Below are positions 1 to 6,780 of a stretch of 14,255 bases of DNA, in pieces (the first letter of the stretch is position 1; each line of letters starts with the position of its first letter). The stretch spans positions 1 to 14,255 of the forward strand of contig JANYAG010000294.1 in assembly GCA_025361465.1 (NCBI GenBank), written 5' to 3'. The translations under genes and the position numbers were made by a program. Origin of the DNA: Gemmatimonadota bacterium. Lineage in GTDB: Bacteria > Gemmatimonadota > Gemmatimonadetes > Gemmatimonadales > GWC2-71-9. Under the pieces are notes generated by a model. The model was not told the DNA's origin and did no database searches. It saw nothing but the letters and a program-made list of their open reading frames with translations.

Positions 1-497
1 GGAGCCGTCGGTTGCTCGTGGTCGAGAACGGCCGGGATACCATGCCGCGGACGCTGCTCGCGTCGCGATTCGACCAGTACGCACCGGCGCTTTCGCCTGA
101 CGGCCATTGGCTGGCGTACGTGTCGGAGGAATCCGGGGCACCGGAGATCTATGTGCGGCCATTTCCCACCGTCGATTCGGCACGGTTCGCCATTTCGGTG
201 GGAGGTGGCACCGAGCCGAGATGGAGCCGGACCGGGACAGAGCTCTTCTTCCGGAATTCACGCGGGGCCATGCTCGCAACCTCCGTCACGATCGGCAAGC
301 ATTTCGAGCATGGCATGCCGAAGATTCTCTTCACCGTCCCCGGGCTGGCCCAGGTGGGATACTATCACGGCTACGATGTACATCCCGATGGCAAGCGCTT
401 CCTGATGGTGACCTCGGGCGGCGTGGACGCGCCAACCCTGGATGTGATCTTCAACTGGCAGGTGGAGCTGGAGAAGATCAAGGCGTCGTCGAAGTAG
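1..497 (+). CDS. C-terminal fragment of a PD40/TolB-like beta-propeller protein, probably the tail of a Ser/Thr protein kinase
   Basis: The reading frame is open from the left edge (first full codon at position 3) to the TAG at 495-497, so about 164 residues of the C-terminus are present and the true start lies outside the window. Two blade-like repeats are visible: one with the PD40 signature SPDGHWLAYVS, followed by the EIYVRPFP strand, and one with EPRWSRTGTELFF. A later HPDGKRFLMV closes the propeller. This ending, in particular the YVRPFP and GGGTEPRWS strings, is typical of the long beta-propeller tails attached to PknB-like kinases in Gemmatimonadota and Acidobacteriota. No kinase domain lies inside the window, so the kinase assignment is inference; a stand-alone TolB-like protein is the alternative. 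The next gene starts 10 bases downstream on the same strand, so the two may be co-transcribed. Confidence 0.8.
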   Translation, partial: SRRLLVVENGRDTMPRTLLASRFDQYAPALSPDGHWLAYVSEESGAPEIYVRPFPTVDSARFAISVGGGTEPRWSRTGTELFFRNSRGAMLATSVTIGKHFEHGMPKILFTVPGLAQVGYYHGYDVHPDGKRFLMVTSGGVDAPTLDVIFNWQVELEKIKASSK

Positions 498-507
498 TGA
501 GGAGAAG

Positions 508-1083
508 ATGAACAAGGCCCGACTGGAGACGTTCAGTGATGGCGTCATCGCCATCCTGATCACCATCATGGTGCTCGGACTCAGGACGCCGGAACGCGCC
601 GACCTGGCGGCGCTGCACGCCATCCTTCCGGCAGTCCTGACGTACCTGTTGAGTTTCATCTATCTGGGGATCTACTGGAACAACCACCACCACATGTTCC
701 ACCTGGTGGACAAGGTGAGCGGCGGGGTGCTCTGGGCCAACCTGCACCTGCTGTTCTGGCTTTCGCTGGTGCCGTTCGGGACGGTCTGGCTGGGGCAGAA
801 TCACCAGGCCGCGGTGCCGGCCGCGGCCTACGGCATCATCCTCCTCATGGCGGCGATGGCGTACACCATCCTGGTGCGCACCATTATCGCCACCCAGGGC
901 TCGCACTCGAAGCTCGCCGCCGCGATCGGTGACGACCGCAAGGGCAAGGTTTCCCTGCTGCTCTATGTCGTCGCCATCCCGCTCGCCTTCGTGGAGCCGT
1001 CGATCTCCGACGTCCTCTACACCGCCGTGGCGCTGATCTGGTTCATTCCGGACCGGCGGATCGAGAAGAAGCTGGCGGAGTGA
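508..1083 (+). CDS. TMEM175/DUF1211-family potassium channel
   Basis: This 191-residue integral membrane protein carries the TMEM175 hallmark FSDGV at residues 9-13, preceded by the conserved Arg5-Leu6-Glu7. Bacterial TMEM175 proteins form tetrameric potassium-selective leak channels in the inner membrane, with the FSDG-bearing first helix lining the pore. Six hydrophobic segments are visible at about residues 9-25, 38-57, 74-94, 104-125, 148-164 and 167-181, the single six-helix unit expected of bacterial members. A His-rich cluster (WNNHHHMFH, residues 57-65) follows helix 2, and the C-terminus is basic. The ATG is fixed by the family N-terminus and by AGGAG at 500-504, although the spacing to the ATG is only 3 bases. 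The gene ends exactly where the oppositely oriented pirin gene ends. Family membership is clear; ion selectivity is inferred from the family. Confidence 0.9.
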   Translation: MNKARLETFSDGVIAILITIMVLGLRTPERADLAALHAILPAVLTYLLSFIYLGIYWNNHHHMFHLVDKVSGGVLWANLHLLFWLSLVPFGTVWLGQNHQAAVPAAAYGIILLMAAMAYTILVRTIIATQGSHSKLAAAIGDDRKGKVSLLLYVVAIPLAFVEPSISDVLYTAVALIWFIPDRRIEKKLAE

Positions 1084-1995
1084 CTACCGCGCGCCCTCGA
1101 TGAATGTCCCGTCGCGCAGGTCCGCCATCGCCCGCTGAATCTCCTCCCGGGTGTTCATCACGATCGGGCCGTGCCACGCCACCGGCTCCTGGATTGGCCG
1201 GCCCGCCACCAGCAGGAAGCGCACTCCCTGCTCGCCGGCGTGCACCACCACTTCGTCGCCATTGCCGAACATCACCAGCGAGCGATTGCCGCTCATCTCG
1301 CGCACCAGCGTGTCGTCGTTGCCGGCGGTCTGCTCGGTGAGGACGCCGAAAGGAGCGGAGGCATCGCGAAAGCTCGCGCTTCCTTCAAAGATGTAGGCGA
1401 AGGCGCTGCGATAGGTGTCGACCGGCAGCACCTTGCGCTGACCCGGTGGAACCCAGACATCGAGATACTGCGGCTCGGCGGCGATGCCGTCGACCGGGCC
1501 GCGCGTTCCCCAGAACTCGCCACAGATGATCCGCACCGCCGTGCCGTCATCATCGGTGACGGTGGGGATCTCCTTCGATGCGACATCCTGGTATCGCGGC
1601 GTGGTCATCTTGTGAACGGAGGGAAGATTGGCCCAGAGCTGGAAGCCATGCATCCGCCCGCTCGGGTCGCCCTGTGGCATCTCGTGATGCATGATGCCTC
1701 GGCCCGCGGTCATCCACTGGACGTCACCACCGCCGAGCCGCCCGCTGTTGCCGAGCGAGTCCTCATGCTGCACCGTCCCCGCCAGGACGTACGTGATCGT
1801 CTCGATGCCGCGGTGCGGATGCCAGGGGAAGCCGGCCAGGTAGTCGGCCGGCCGTTCGTTGCGGAAATCATCAAACAACAGGAAGGGATCGGTCTCCGAC
1901 GTGTCGCCAAAGCCGAAGGCCCGGCGCAGGTGGACGCCGGCCCCCTCGATCGTCGGGATGGCAGTGCGGGTGCGGGTTACCGGGCGGATCGACAT
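1084..1995 (-). CDS. Pirin family protein (two-cupin, iron-binding type)
   Basis: This 303-residue protein has the bicupin pirin architecture. The N-terminal cupin contains FPWHPHRGIET and GRGIMHHEMP; by comparison with human pirin the four metal ligands are His59, His61, His103 and Glu105, and all are present. The C-terminal cupin covers about residues 160-285, with LLVAGRPIQEPVAWHGPIVM near its end. Pirins bind Fe(II)/Fe(III) in the cytoplasm; some bacterial ones, such as YhhW, show quercetin 2,3-dioxygenase activity and others act as redox-sensitive partners. The in vivo role here cannot be read from the sequence. A TTG two codons upstream is in frame, but the ATG at 1995 is chosen because GGAG lies 6 bases upstream. 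It is the last gene of the minus-strand cluster, 54 bases after the hexosaminidase stop, and its stop codon abuts that of the convergent channel gene. Confidence 0.92.
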   Translation of the reverse strand: MSIRPVTRTRTAIPTIEGAGVHLRRAFGFGDTSETDPFLLFDDFRNERPADYLAGFPWHPHRGIETITYVLAGTVQHEDSLGNSGRLGGGDVQWMTAGRGIMHHEMPQGDPSGRMHGFQLWANLPSVHKMTTPRYQDVASKEIPTVTDDDGTAVRIICGEFWGTRGPVDGIAAEPQYLDVWVPPGQRKVLPVDTYRSAFAYIFEGSASFRDASAPFGVLTEQTAGNDDTLVREMSGNRSLVMFGNGDEVVVHAGEQGVRFLLVAGRPIQEPVAWHGPIVMNTREEIQRAMADLRDGTFIEGAR

Positions 1996-2001
1996 CTTCA
2001 A

Positions 2002-2005
2002 CTCC
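2002..2005 (-). promoter_or_regulatory. Ribosome binding site of the pirin gene
   Basis: On the minus strand GGAG lies six bases before the ATG at 1995. It overlaps the position where an upstream in-frame TTG start would need its own leader, so it favours the ATG as the start. Confidence 0.6.
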
Positions 2006-2049
2006 GTTCATCAAGTGGCCGGGGATGGCAGCTCGTCACCCCCGAATCC

Positions 2050-4236
2050 TCAATGAACAAGAATCTCGTCTGCAAAGATCCATGACGGGCTTCCCGCCCC
2101 CGGGTGCCAGGCCGGGAGCCTGCCCGGATTGGTCGCCACCACACGGACCCAGCGCGCCGCGGTCCCGGCAGGGAGGGCGACGGTCACCAGCCGCCGGGAG
2201 CGACCATCAGAGGTGGTGGGGACGTTGAGTGCCACGGTGCCGCCATCGCGCCACTGGCTGCCGTCGCCGGAGAGCTGTACGCGCACGCTCGACGGATAGA
2301 GGATCCAGGATCGTACCTCCTCGAGCAGGGAGATCGAAATCTCGTGCAGCGACAGGGAGGAGCCGAGGTCGATGATGGCATCGAGATCGGGGCCCTGCCA
2401 CCCGTTCCAGAGGCCGTCGGCGAAGACGGTGCCGCGGGCGCCGTCCGTCAGGGTGTAGGCGCCGGTGCCGGGGTAGCGCGGATCGGGCGGGGTTGCGAAG
2501 GTGACCGGCCTGTTGCGCCCCAGGTGATCCGCCACGGTGACGGTGCGCGACTCGCCAATGGCATCCACGCCGCGGCGGAGCTGGAGAGTGAAACGACCCT
2601 CCTGTGCAAACAGCGCACCGGAGGTGTCTGCGGCGATGGGATTGCCATCGCGGAACACCACCGCGGCGATGCCGGTGATCAGGTTGGTCTGGCCAAGCCG
2701 GAGCCGGTGCGAGGTGGTGTCGTAGCGGATCATCAGCGAAGTCAGGTCGGCGTCCGCCGGACCGAACGCAATGCCCTGGCGCCCGAGTCGCTCCTGCTCC
2801 GGGGCAAGTCGAACCCTGAACGCTCCTGGGTCAGCCGGGCCGGACCAGATCGCTTCGGCGAACCCGATGAGGCGGGGGAAATACATCATCTCGACGTTGG
2901 CCGGCGACACCACGCGTTCGGTCCAGAGCGGCGCCTCACCACCGAGCACACGCGCCTTCCCGTTCGGTGGGCTGGCGGGATCGAAGCGAACGATCCGGTC
3001 GAGCGGCAACTCCCGGGGTGATGCCGAGCGATTGACGTAGGTCCACTCGGCCGGCGAGGCGATCACGTCGGAACCGGCGGCGAGTGCGAGGGCGATGCGA
3101 TTGCTCCCTTGCCACGCCTGCACAATCGCGCCGGCGGGGGCGCCGCCATTGAGGATCTCATCCCAGCCGATCATTCGGCGACCGTGCGTTTGGAGCCAGG
3201 CGGCAATCCTCGCGGTGAACCACCGCTGCAGCCCCTCGTCGTCCCCAAGTTTCTCGCGCGCAATGATCGCCTGGCACTCGGCGCATTCCTTCCAGCGGCG
3301 CTTCGGCACCTCATCGCCGCCGATGTGGATGTTGCGCGACGGAAAGAGCTGCAGCACCTCCGTCAGCACGCCCTCGAGGAAGGTGAAGGTCGCCTCGGTG
3401 GGGCAGAGCACATCGTCGAAGACTCCCCAGCCGGTTGGCACCGGCAACGCCTCGCCAGTACAGCCCAGTATCGGGTAGGCGGCCAGCGCCGCGCGCGAGT
3501 GTCCGGGCATCTCGATCTCCGGAACGACCGTGATACCCCGTGCTGCGGCGTAGGCCACCACGCGCCGAACGTCGGCCTGGGTGTAGAAGCCACCGACCTC
3601 GAGGTCGGCGGACTCGTCCCGCCAGGCCCCAATGCTCGTGAGCCTGGGATACCTGGAGATGGCAAGCCGCCATCCCTGATCGTCGGAGAGATGCCAATGG
3701 AAGACATTGAGCTTGTAGCGTGCCATCGCGTCGATCCAGCGGAGCACGTCGGCCACGGGGAACCAGTGCCGTCCCACGTCGAGCATGGCGCCGCGCCATT
3801 CGTATCGAGGGCGGTCGCGGATCTCCACGCCACTGGTGGTGCCGTCGGTTGCCCCGACGATGAGTTGCCGGGCCGATTGAGCTCCCCAGCGGAGACCGCT
3901 GAGCGATGGGGCCGTGATCACGATGCCGTCGACGCCGACGGTGAGTGTATAGGACTCATCGGCTGCCGCGCCGGACCCGATCACGAAGCGGATCTGTCCC
4001 CTGGTTGCATTCCGGGCCGGGCGCGCATGCTCGGAGCGCAGCAACTCGAGGAGGAGTGCCGCCGCTGGTTTCGCGGCTGGGCGGTTGGTGCTGATGCGGA
4101 GTGTGTCCGGCAGGCGCCAGAGGTCGCCACGTGCAGTGACGCTGGCGGGGCGGGGAATCAATTGCACAGCGGGAGATTGGGCGGTGATCGGAGCAGCAAG
4201 GGCCAGAATGGGAATGAGGCGGACATGGCTCATCAT
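2050..4236 (-). CDS. Secreted GH20 beta-N-acetylhexosaminidase with C-terminal discoidin-like domain
   Basis: The 728-residue product starts with a Sec signal peptide (short basic n-region, hydrophobic core, likely cleavage after the Ala of ITAQ near residue 19-20). A GH20b-type N-terminal domain spans about 24-145. The TIM-barrel follows from YEWRGAMLDVGRHW (about 146): HWHLSDDQGW at 180-189, EIEMPGH at 240-246, and HIGGDE at 304-309, whose Asp308-Glu309 pair is the GH20 polarising and acid/base dyad of substrate-assisted catalysis. Substrate-pocket tryptophans appear in GWDE (about 357), LWTE (about 437) and AIWS (about 462). Residues from about 600 on, including WQGPDLDAIIDLG, resemble an F5/8-type (discoidin) carbohydrate-binding domain. 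Expected reaction: release of terminal beta-GlcNAc/GalNAc in the periplasm or outside. The frame stays open upstream to 4389 inside the previous gene, but the signal peptide sets the start at 4236, or the adjacent ATG at 4233. Confidence 0.93.
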   Translation of the reverse strand: MMSHVRLIPILALAAPITAQSPAVQLIPRPASVTARGDLWRLPDTLRISTNRPAAKPAAALLLELLRSEHARPARNATRGQIRFVIGSGAAADESYTLTVGVDGIVITAPSLSGLRWGAQSARQLIVGATDGTTSGVEIRDRPRYEWRGAMLDVGRHWFPVADVLRWIDAMARYKLNVFHWHLSDDQGWRLAISRYPRLTSIGAWRDESADLEVGGFYTQADVRRVVAYAAARGITVVPEIEMPGHSRAALAAYPILGCTGEALPVPTGWGVFDDVLCPTEATFTFLEGVLTEVLQLFPSRNIHIGGDEVPKRRWKECAECQAIIAREKLGDDEGLQRWFTARIAAWLQTHGRRMIGWDEILNGGAPAGAIVQAWQGSNRIALALAAGSDVIASPAEWTYVNRSASPRELPLDRIVRFDPASPPNGKARVLGGEAPLWTERVVSPANVEMMYFPRLIGFAEAIWSGPADPGAFRVRLAPEQERLGRQGIAFGPADADLTSLMIRYDTTSHRLRLGQTNLITGIAAVVFRDGNPIAADTSGALFAQEGRFTLQLRRGVDAIGESRTVTVADHLGRNRPVTFATPPDPRYPGTGAYTLTDGARGTVFADGLWNGWQGPDLDAIIDLGSSLSLHEISISLLEEVRSWILYPSSVRVQLSGDGSQWRDGGTVALNVPTTSDGRSRRLVTVALPAGTAARWVRVVATNPGRLPAWHPGAGSPSWIFADEILVH

Positions 4237-4282
4237 CGTGCAATCTCTCGACTGGAGGATCTTGCCGTACTTCTCGAGGCGT

Positions 4283-5032
4283 TCAGACCGGCACCAGATG
4301 CGGGTTGAACCCCTGCTCCAGCGTCGGCTTGATGATCTGGAAGTATGGCGACACATCGAAATCACGGGGCACAAACAGCCCCTGGTCATGGATGCGCTTC
4401 ACCTCTGCTGCGTCGTCGTCCGCGGTCGGTTCGCTGCCGCGCGCCAACAGGGGATGGGGCAGGATCGGATACCCGACGGAATCGAATGCCTCGGCGATCA
4501 GCGTGGAACAGATGGCCCGCGTCGGATCACCACTACCGATGGCCAGCATGCGGCGGCGCCAGCGGGAAGGAACCGGTGGAGTCGGGAGGAGATAGCGCGC
4601 CAGGTCCCAGATGTGCTTCCGGTCATACTGGCGGCCGATGCGGGCCATGGCATAACCGATGACCCGGTCGATCTCGTCGTTGGAGAGGCCCACCGGCCGG
4701 CAGATCCGGGTGTGCTGCTCGGCGTACTTGCTGAGCGGCACCGTGCGCACCCCGGCGTTGACGTCGGCTTCGAGCAGCACCCTCGGCTCACCGTCATCGG
4801 CCGGGGGGCCAAGGGCGTCACCGATGAAGAGCGCGGCGTGGGACCAGGACGACTGGGTCAGGTACTTGATGGTGACACTGATCCGCGTATTGCCCTCCAC
4901 CAGGAGGACGTCGCCCGTTCGGAGCACAGTCGCGAGGGCATTGGGAACCGATGTGGTCGGACGCAGCTCCTGCGGCCGTGGTTCGGTCAGGAAGCGCGCA
5001 AGCGCCCGGCCGGTCCGGTCGAGAATCCACAT
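4283..5032 (-). CDS. YiiX/YebB-like permuted papain-fold (NlpC/P60-related) protein
   Basis: The 249-residue protein shows the circularly permuted NlpC/P60 layout: an N-terminal block GDVLLVEGNTRISVTIKYLT leading to WSHAALFIGD with a candidate catalytic His65, an acidic strand LLEAD (Glu88), and a C-terminal AICSTLIAEAFDSVGYP with candidate nucleophile Cys175. YiiX-like (peptidase C92) proteins are predicted cysteine amidases, acyltransferases or peptidases, with substrates mostly unknown. No signal peptide or membrane segment is seen, so it appears cytoplasmic, unlike the exported enzymes around it. The ATG at 5032 lies 5 bases after the SGNH gene stop, with GGGGAAG about 11 bases upstream; an in-frame ATG at 5065 would overlap the SGNH gene by 28 bases without a clear ribosome site. 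Family call is fairly confident; function in this cluster is unknown. Confidence 0.78.
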   Translation of the reverse strand: MWILDRTGRALARFLTEPRPQELRPTTSVPNALATVLRTGDVLLVEGNTRISVTIKYLTQSSWSHAALFIGDALGPPADDGEPRVLLEADVNAGVRTVPLSKYAEQHTRICRPVGLSNDEIDRVIGYAMARIGRQYDRKHIWDLARYLLPTPPVPSRWRRRMLAIGSGDPTRAICSTLIAEAFDSVGYPILPHPLLARGSEPTADDDAAEVKRIHDQGLFVPRDFDVSPYFQIIKPTLEQGFNPHLVPV

Positions 5033-5037
5033 GGGCG

Positions 5038-5757
5038 CTAGAGCTTCCCCACGACCTTGACCCATTGCCGCGCGATCGCCTGATGTCCCGCGAGTGTGGG
5101 ATGGACCCCATCCCCGGCCCAGTAAGCCGGGGAGGACTTCCGGGCCAGGGCCTGCAGCATCTCGTGCAGCGGGACGAACGTCGCGCCGGCCCCCTTGGCA
5201 ACCCGTCGTGCGGCCGCGCGGAAATCGTCAAATTCCGGGAACCAGGCGTCGCTGACGGCGCCGACGCGGAGCACGAACGGCTCGAGCACCACGAGGCGCA
5301 CGCCGGGCAGCGCGGTCTGCGTCGCCTTGAGCAGTTCGGCGTATCCAGCCTCGTAGCGTGCGACTGCACCGTCATGCGGCTTGTCGCGCACGTGCCAGAT
5401 GTCGTTCACGCCGATCAGGATCGAAATCGTCGCGGGGTTGAGCGCGACAGTATCGGTTTGCCACCGGGCCTGGAGATCGGGCACCGTGTTGCCGCTGACG
5501 CCTCGATTGAAGACCTGCAAATCACGCTCGGCAAATCGGTCCCGGAGCTCGGCGGCGAGCAGCAGCGGATACCCCGATCCGAGGGCGCGGATGTCATTCG
5601 CCCCGGTGCGGGTGCGGTCGCGTCCGGCATCGGTAATCGAGTCACCCTGGAAGAGCAGGGTGGTGCCTGTTGCCACGGGTTCAGGCAGGTGCAAGGGCCA
5701 GCGCGCGGCCCCGACAACGGCCGCGGAGGCGGCGAGGAATTCGCGGCGTGAGGTCAT
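5038..5757 (-). CDS. Tat-exported SGNH/GDSL-family esterase (acylhydrolase)
   Basis: This 239-residue protein has a twin-arginine signal (SRREFL, residues 3-8) followed by an Ala-rich hydrophobic stretch. All SGNH blocks are present: FQGDSIT with nucleophile Ser40, NRGVSGNT (oxyanion Gly around 86-89), IGVND with Asn118, and GDGVHPTLAGH with Asp216 and His219 completing the triad. The length matches small carbohydrate esterases of the acetylxylan or rhamnogalacturonan acetylesterase kind, and the glycosidase context points to sugar de-acylation in the periplasm, though a lipase/thioesterase role cannot be excluded. The start at 5757 is fixed by the Tat signal, by GGAG eight bases upstream and by the ATGA overlap with the preceding 53-codon gene; the longer open frame reaching 5964 is low-complexity read-through of upstream genes in the wrong frame. 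Confidence 0.92.
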   Translation of the reverse strand: MTSRREFLAASAAVVGAARWPLHLPEPVATGTTLLFQGDSITDAGRDRTRTGANDIRALGSGYPLLLAAELRDRFAERDLQVFNRGVSGNTVPDLQARWQTDTVALNPATISILIGVNDIWHVRDKPHDGAVARYEAGYAELLKATQTALPGVRLVVLEPFVLRVGAVSDAWFPEFDDFRAAARRVAKGAGATFVPLHEMLQALARKSSPAYWAGDGVHPTLAGHQAIARQWVKVVGKL

Positions 5758-5915
5758 GGCATGTGCTCCGTGATGAACCGTCGACAGTAGTAAAAGCTCA
5801 CGGCCGTGCCGGCCATGCTCAGCATGTACGCCGTCATGATGCCGAACCGGGCGCCGATCCACCAGCCGATGCCGCCGCCGATCGTGGTGCCGAGGAGGAT
5901 GATGAGCCAGTTCAT
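5754..5915 (-). CDS. Small (53 aa) two-helix membrane protein with glycine-zipper first helix, unknown function
   Basis: A 53-codon reading frame starts at ATG 5915, four bases overlapping the stop of the DUF1080 gene (ATGA), and ends with a TGA at 5754-5756 that overlaps the ATG of the SGNH gene (again ATGA). The translation has two hydrophobic stretches, about residues 3-21 and 25-43, followed by a short basic tail containing CRRF and ending EHMP. Glycines fall at residues 9, 13, 17, 21 and 25, an unbroken i,i+4 series of the glycine-zipper (GxxxG) type used for tight helix packing or oligomerisation; paired Trp18-Trp19 sit at the membrane end. I recall similar small conserved inner-membrane proteins of unknown function in other bacteria, but cannot name a family. 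The double overlap and protein-like composition make it very likely real. Confidence 0.85.
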   Translation of the reverse strand: MNWLIILLGTTIGGGIGWWIGARFGIMTAYMLSMAGTAVSFYYCRRFITEHMP

Positions 5916-6694
5916 TCGGGCAACTCGCGCAGCCAGATGTCCCGGAAGCGGGTCGGGTTGCCATGATCCTGGAGGGTCAGCGGCAACTTGTCGGCGTGGG
6001 CGAGATACGGATCGCGACGGGAGTTGGTCGTCGGGCCGATCACCGTCTGGTCGTCCTGCACCAGGATGCCGTTCTGGAAGATGGTCATCCGAGCCGGGGC
6101 CGTGACCTTCCCCGTGGCATCGAAATGTGGCCGGTGGAAGACGATGTCATACGTCTGCCAGACTCCCGGCGGACGCGAGGCATTCACCAGCGGCGGGAAC
6201 TGGCCATAGATCGACCCCGCCGCGCCGTCGGGATAGGTCGTGTTCTGGTAGGAGTCGAGCACCTGGACCTCGTACGTGCTCATCAGGAAGATGCCGCTGT
6301 TGCCGCGCTCCTGGCTCTCACCCCTGGGTGGGGTGGGCGTCATCCACTCGATGTGCAGCTGCACGTCGCCGAAGCCCTGCCTGGTGGCAATCCCTCCGGT
6401 GCCCGGGGCCACTTCCATGTAGCCATCCTGGACCTTCCACCGCGCCGGCATCGGCACCGTAGGGTTGCCCTGCCATTTTGCGAGCGAGGTGCCGTCAAAC
6501 AGCACGACGGCATCGCTCGGCGGCGGCACGGGCGCCCCCGGCGCTCCCGGCGTGACGATCACCGGCTGGGGCCGCTCCATCGCGTGCTGCTTCCAGGGCG
6601 AGGGGTCCTTGGGAATCGGATTGGGGTTCTGCGCGAGGGCGCCGCTCATGACGCTGAGCGACAGCAGGAACGCAGTGGCGAGCGGTCGAGTCAT
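5912..6694 (-). CDS. Secreted DUF1080 (3-keto-disaccharide hydrolase-type, LamG-like) protein
   Basis: This 260-residue product has a Sec signal peptide (residues 1 to about 22, ending ALAQ), a Pro/Gly-rich linker (about 48-60, containing GAPGAPVPPP), and one DUF1080 jelly-roll domain from VVLFDGTSLAKW (about 63) to the C-terminus. Family landmarks include GNSGIFLM (131-138), YEVQVLDS (141-148), VWQTYDI (178-184) and LTLQDHGNPTRFRDIWLREL near the end. Characterised members of this family hydrolyse 3-keto-glycosides formed by C3 oxidation of disaccharides or glycosides, outside the cytoplasm; here activity is predicted only. The ATG at 6694 gives the signal peptide and has GAGG five bases upstream; a start at 6721 is in frame but adds a non-signal leader. 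No partner GMC- or Gfo/Idh-type C3 dehydrogenase is present in the window. Its stop overlaps the next gene start. Confidence 0.88.
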   Translation of the reverse strand: MTRPLATAFLLSLSVMSGALAQNPNPIPKDPSPWKQHAMERPQPVIVTPGAPGAPVPPPSDAVVLFDGTSLAKWQGNPTVPMPARWKVQDGYMEVAPGTGGIATRQGFGDVQLHIEWMTPTPPRGESQERGNSGIFLMSTYEVQVLDSYQNTTYPDGAAGSIYGQFPPLVNASRPPGVWQTYDIVFHRPHFDATGKVTAPARMTIFQNGILVQDDQTVIGPTTNSRRDPYLAHADKLPLTLQDHGNPTRFRDIWLRELPE

Positions 6695-6762
6695 TGGGGC
6701 CTCGGGGTGGCAACCAGACATCTGCGAGCGCTATTCGGGGCAACCTCGAGGAGGCCGACCAA

Positions 6763-6780
6763 GGTGGGGCGAGCCCCGCC
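6763..6780 (-). other. Intercistronic GC-rich hairpin immediately after the GH127 stop
   Basis: Seven-base arms (6763-6769 and 6774-6780) flank a four-base loop, with one C-A mismatch when read as minus-strand RNA (a G-U wobble if read as plus-strand RNA). It starts directly after the GH127 stop codon inside the widest gap (86 bases) of the cluster. There is no T-tract after it on the minus strand, so it is not a classical intrinsic terminator. It could attenuate read-through or protect the upstream mRNA; it could also be chance in GC-rich DNA. Confidence 0.35.

Noticed and set aside
1060..1110. Bidirectional terminator between the convergent genes
   Set aside because: No stem-loop followed by a T-tract was seen on either strand around the abutting stops.
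3109..4308. Plus-strand open frame of 399 codons opposite the GH20 gene
   Set aside because: No domain recognised and entirely antisense to a complete, well-conserved GH20 enzyme.
4237..4389. N-terminal extension of the GH20 protein
   Set aside because: Cys/Arg/Ser-rich wrong-frame reading inside the YiiX-like gene; the signal peptide begins at 4236.
5758..5964. N-terminal extension of the SGNH esterase
   Set aside because: His/Arg-rich wrong-frame reading through the 53-codon gene and the end of the DUF1080 gene; the Tat signal begins at 5757.
6744..6751. Eight-base palindrome CCTCGAGG as an operator
   Set aside because: Too short to distinguish from chance in GC-rich DNA, and no regulator gene is nearby.
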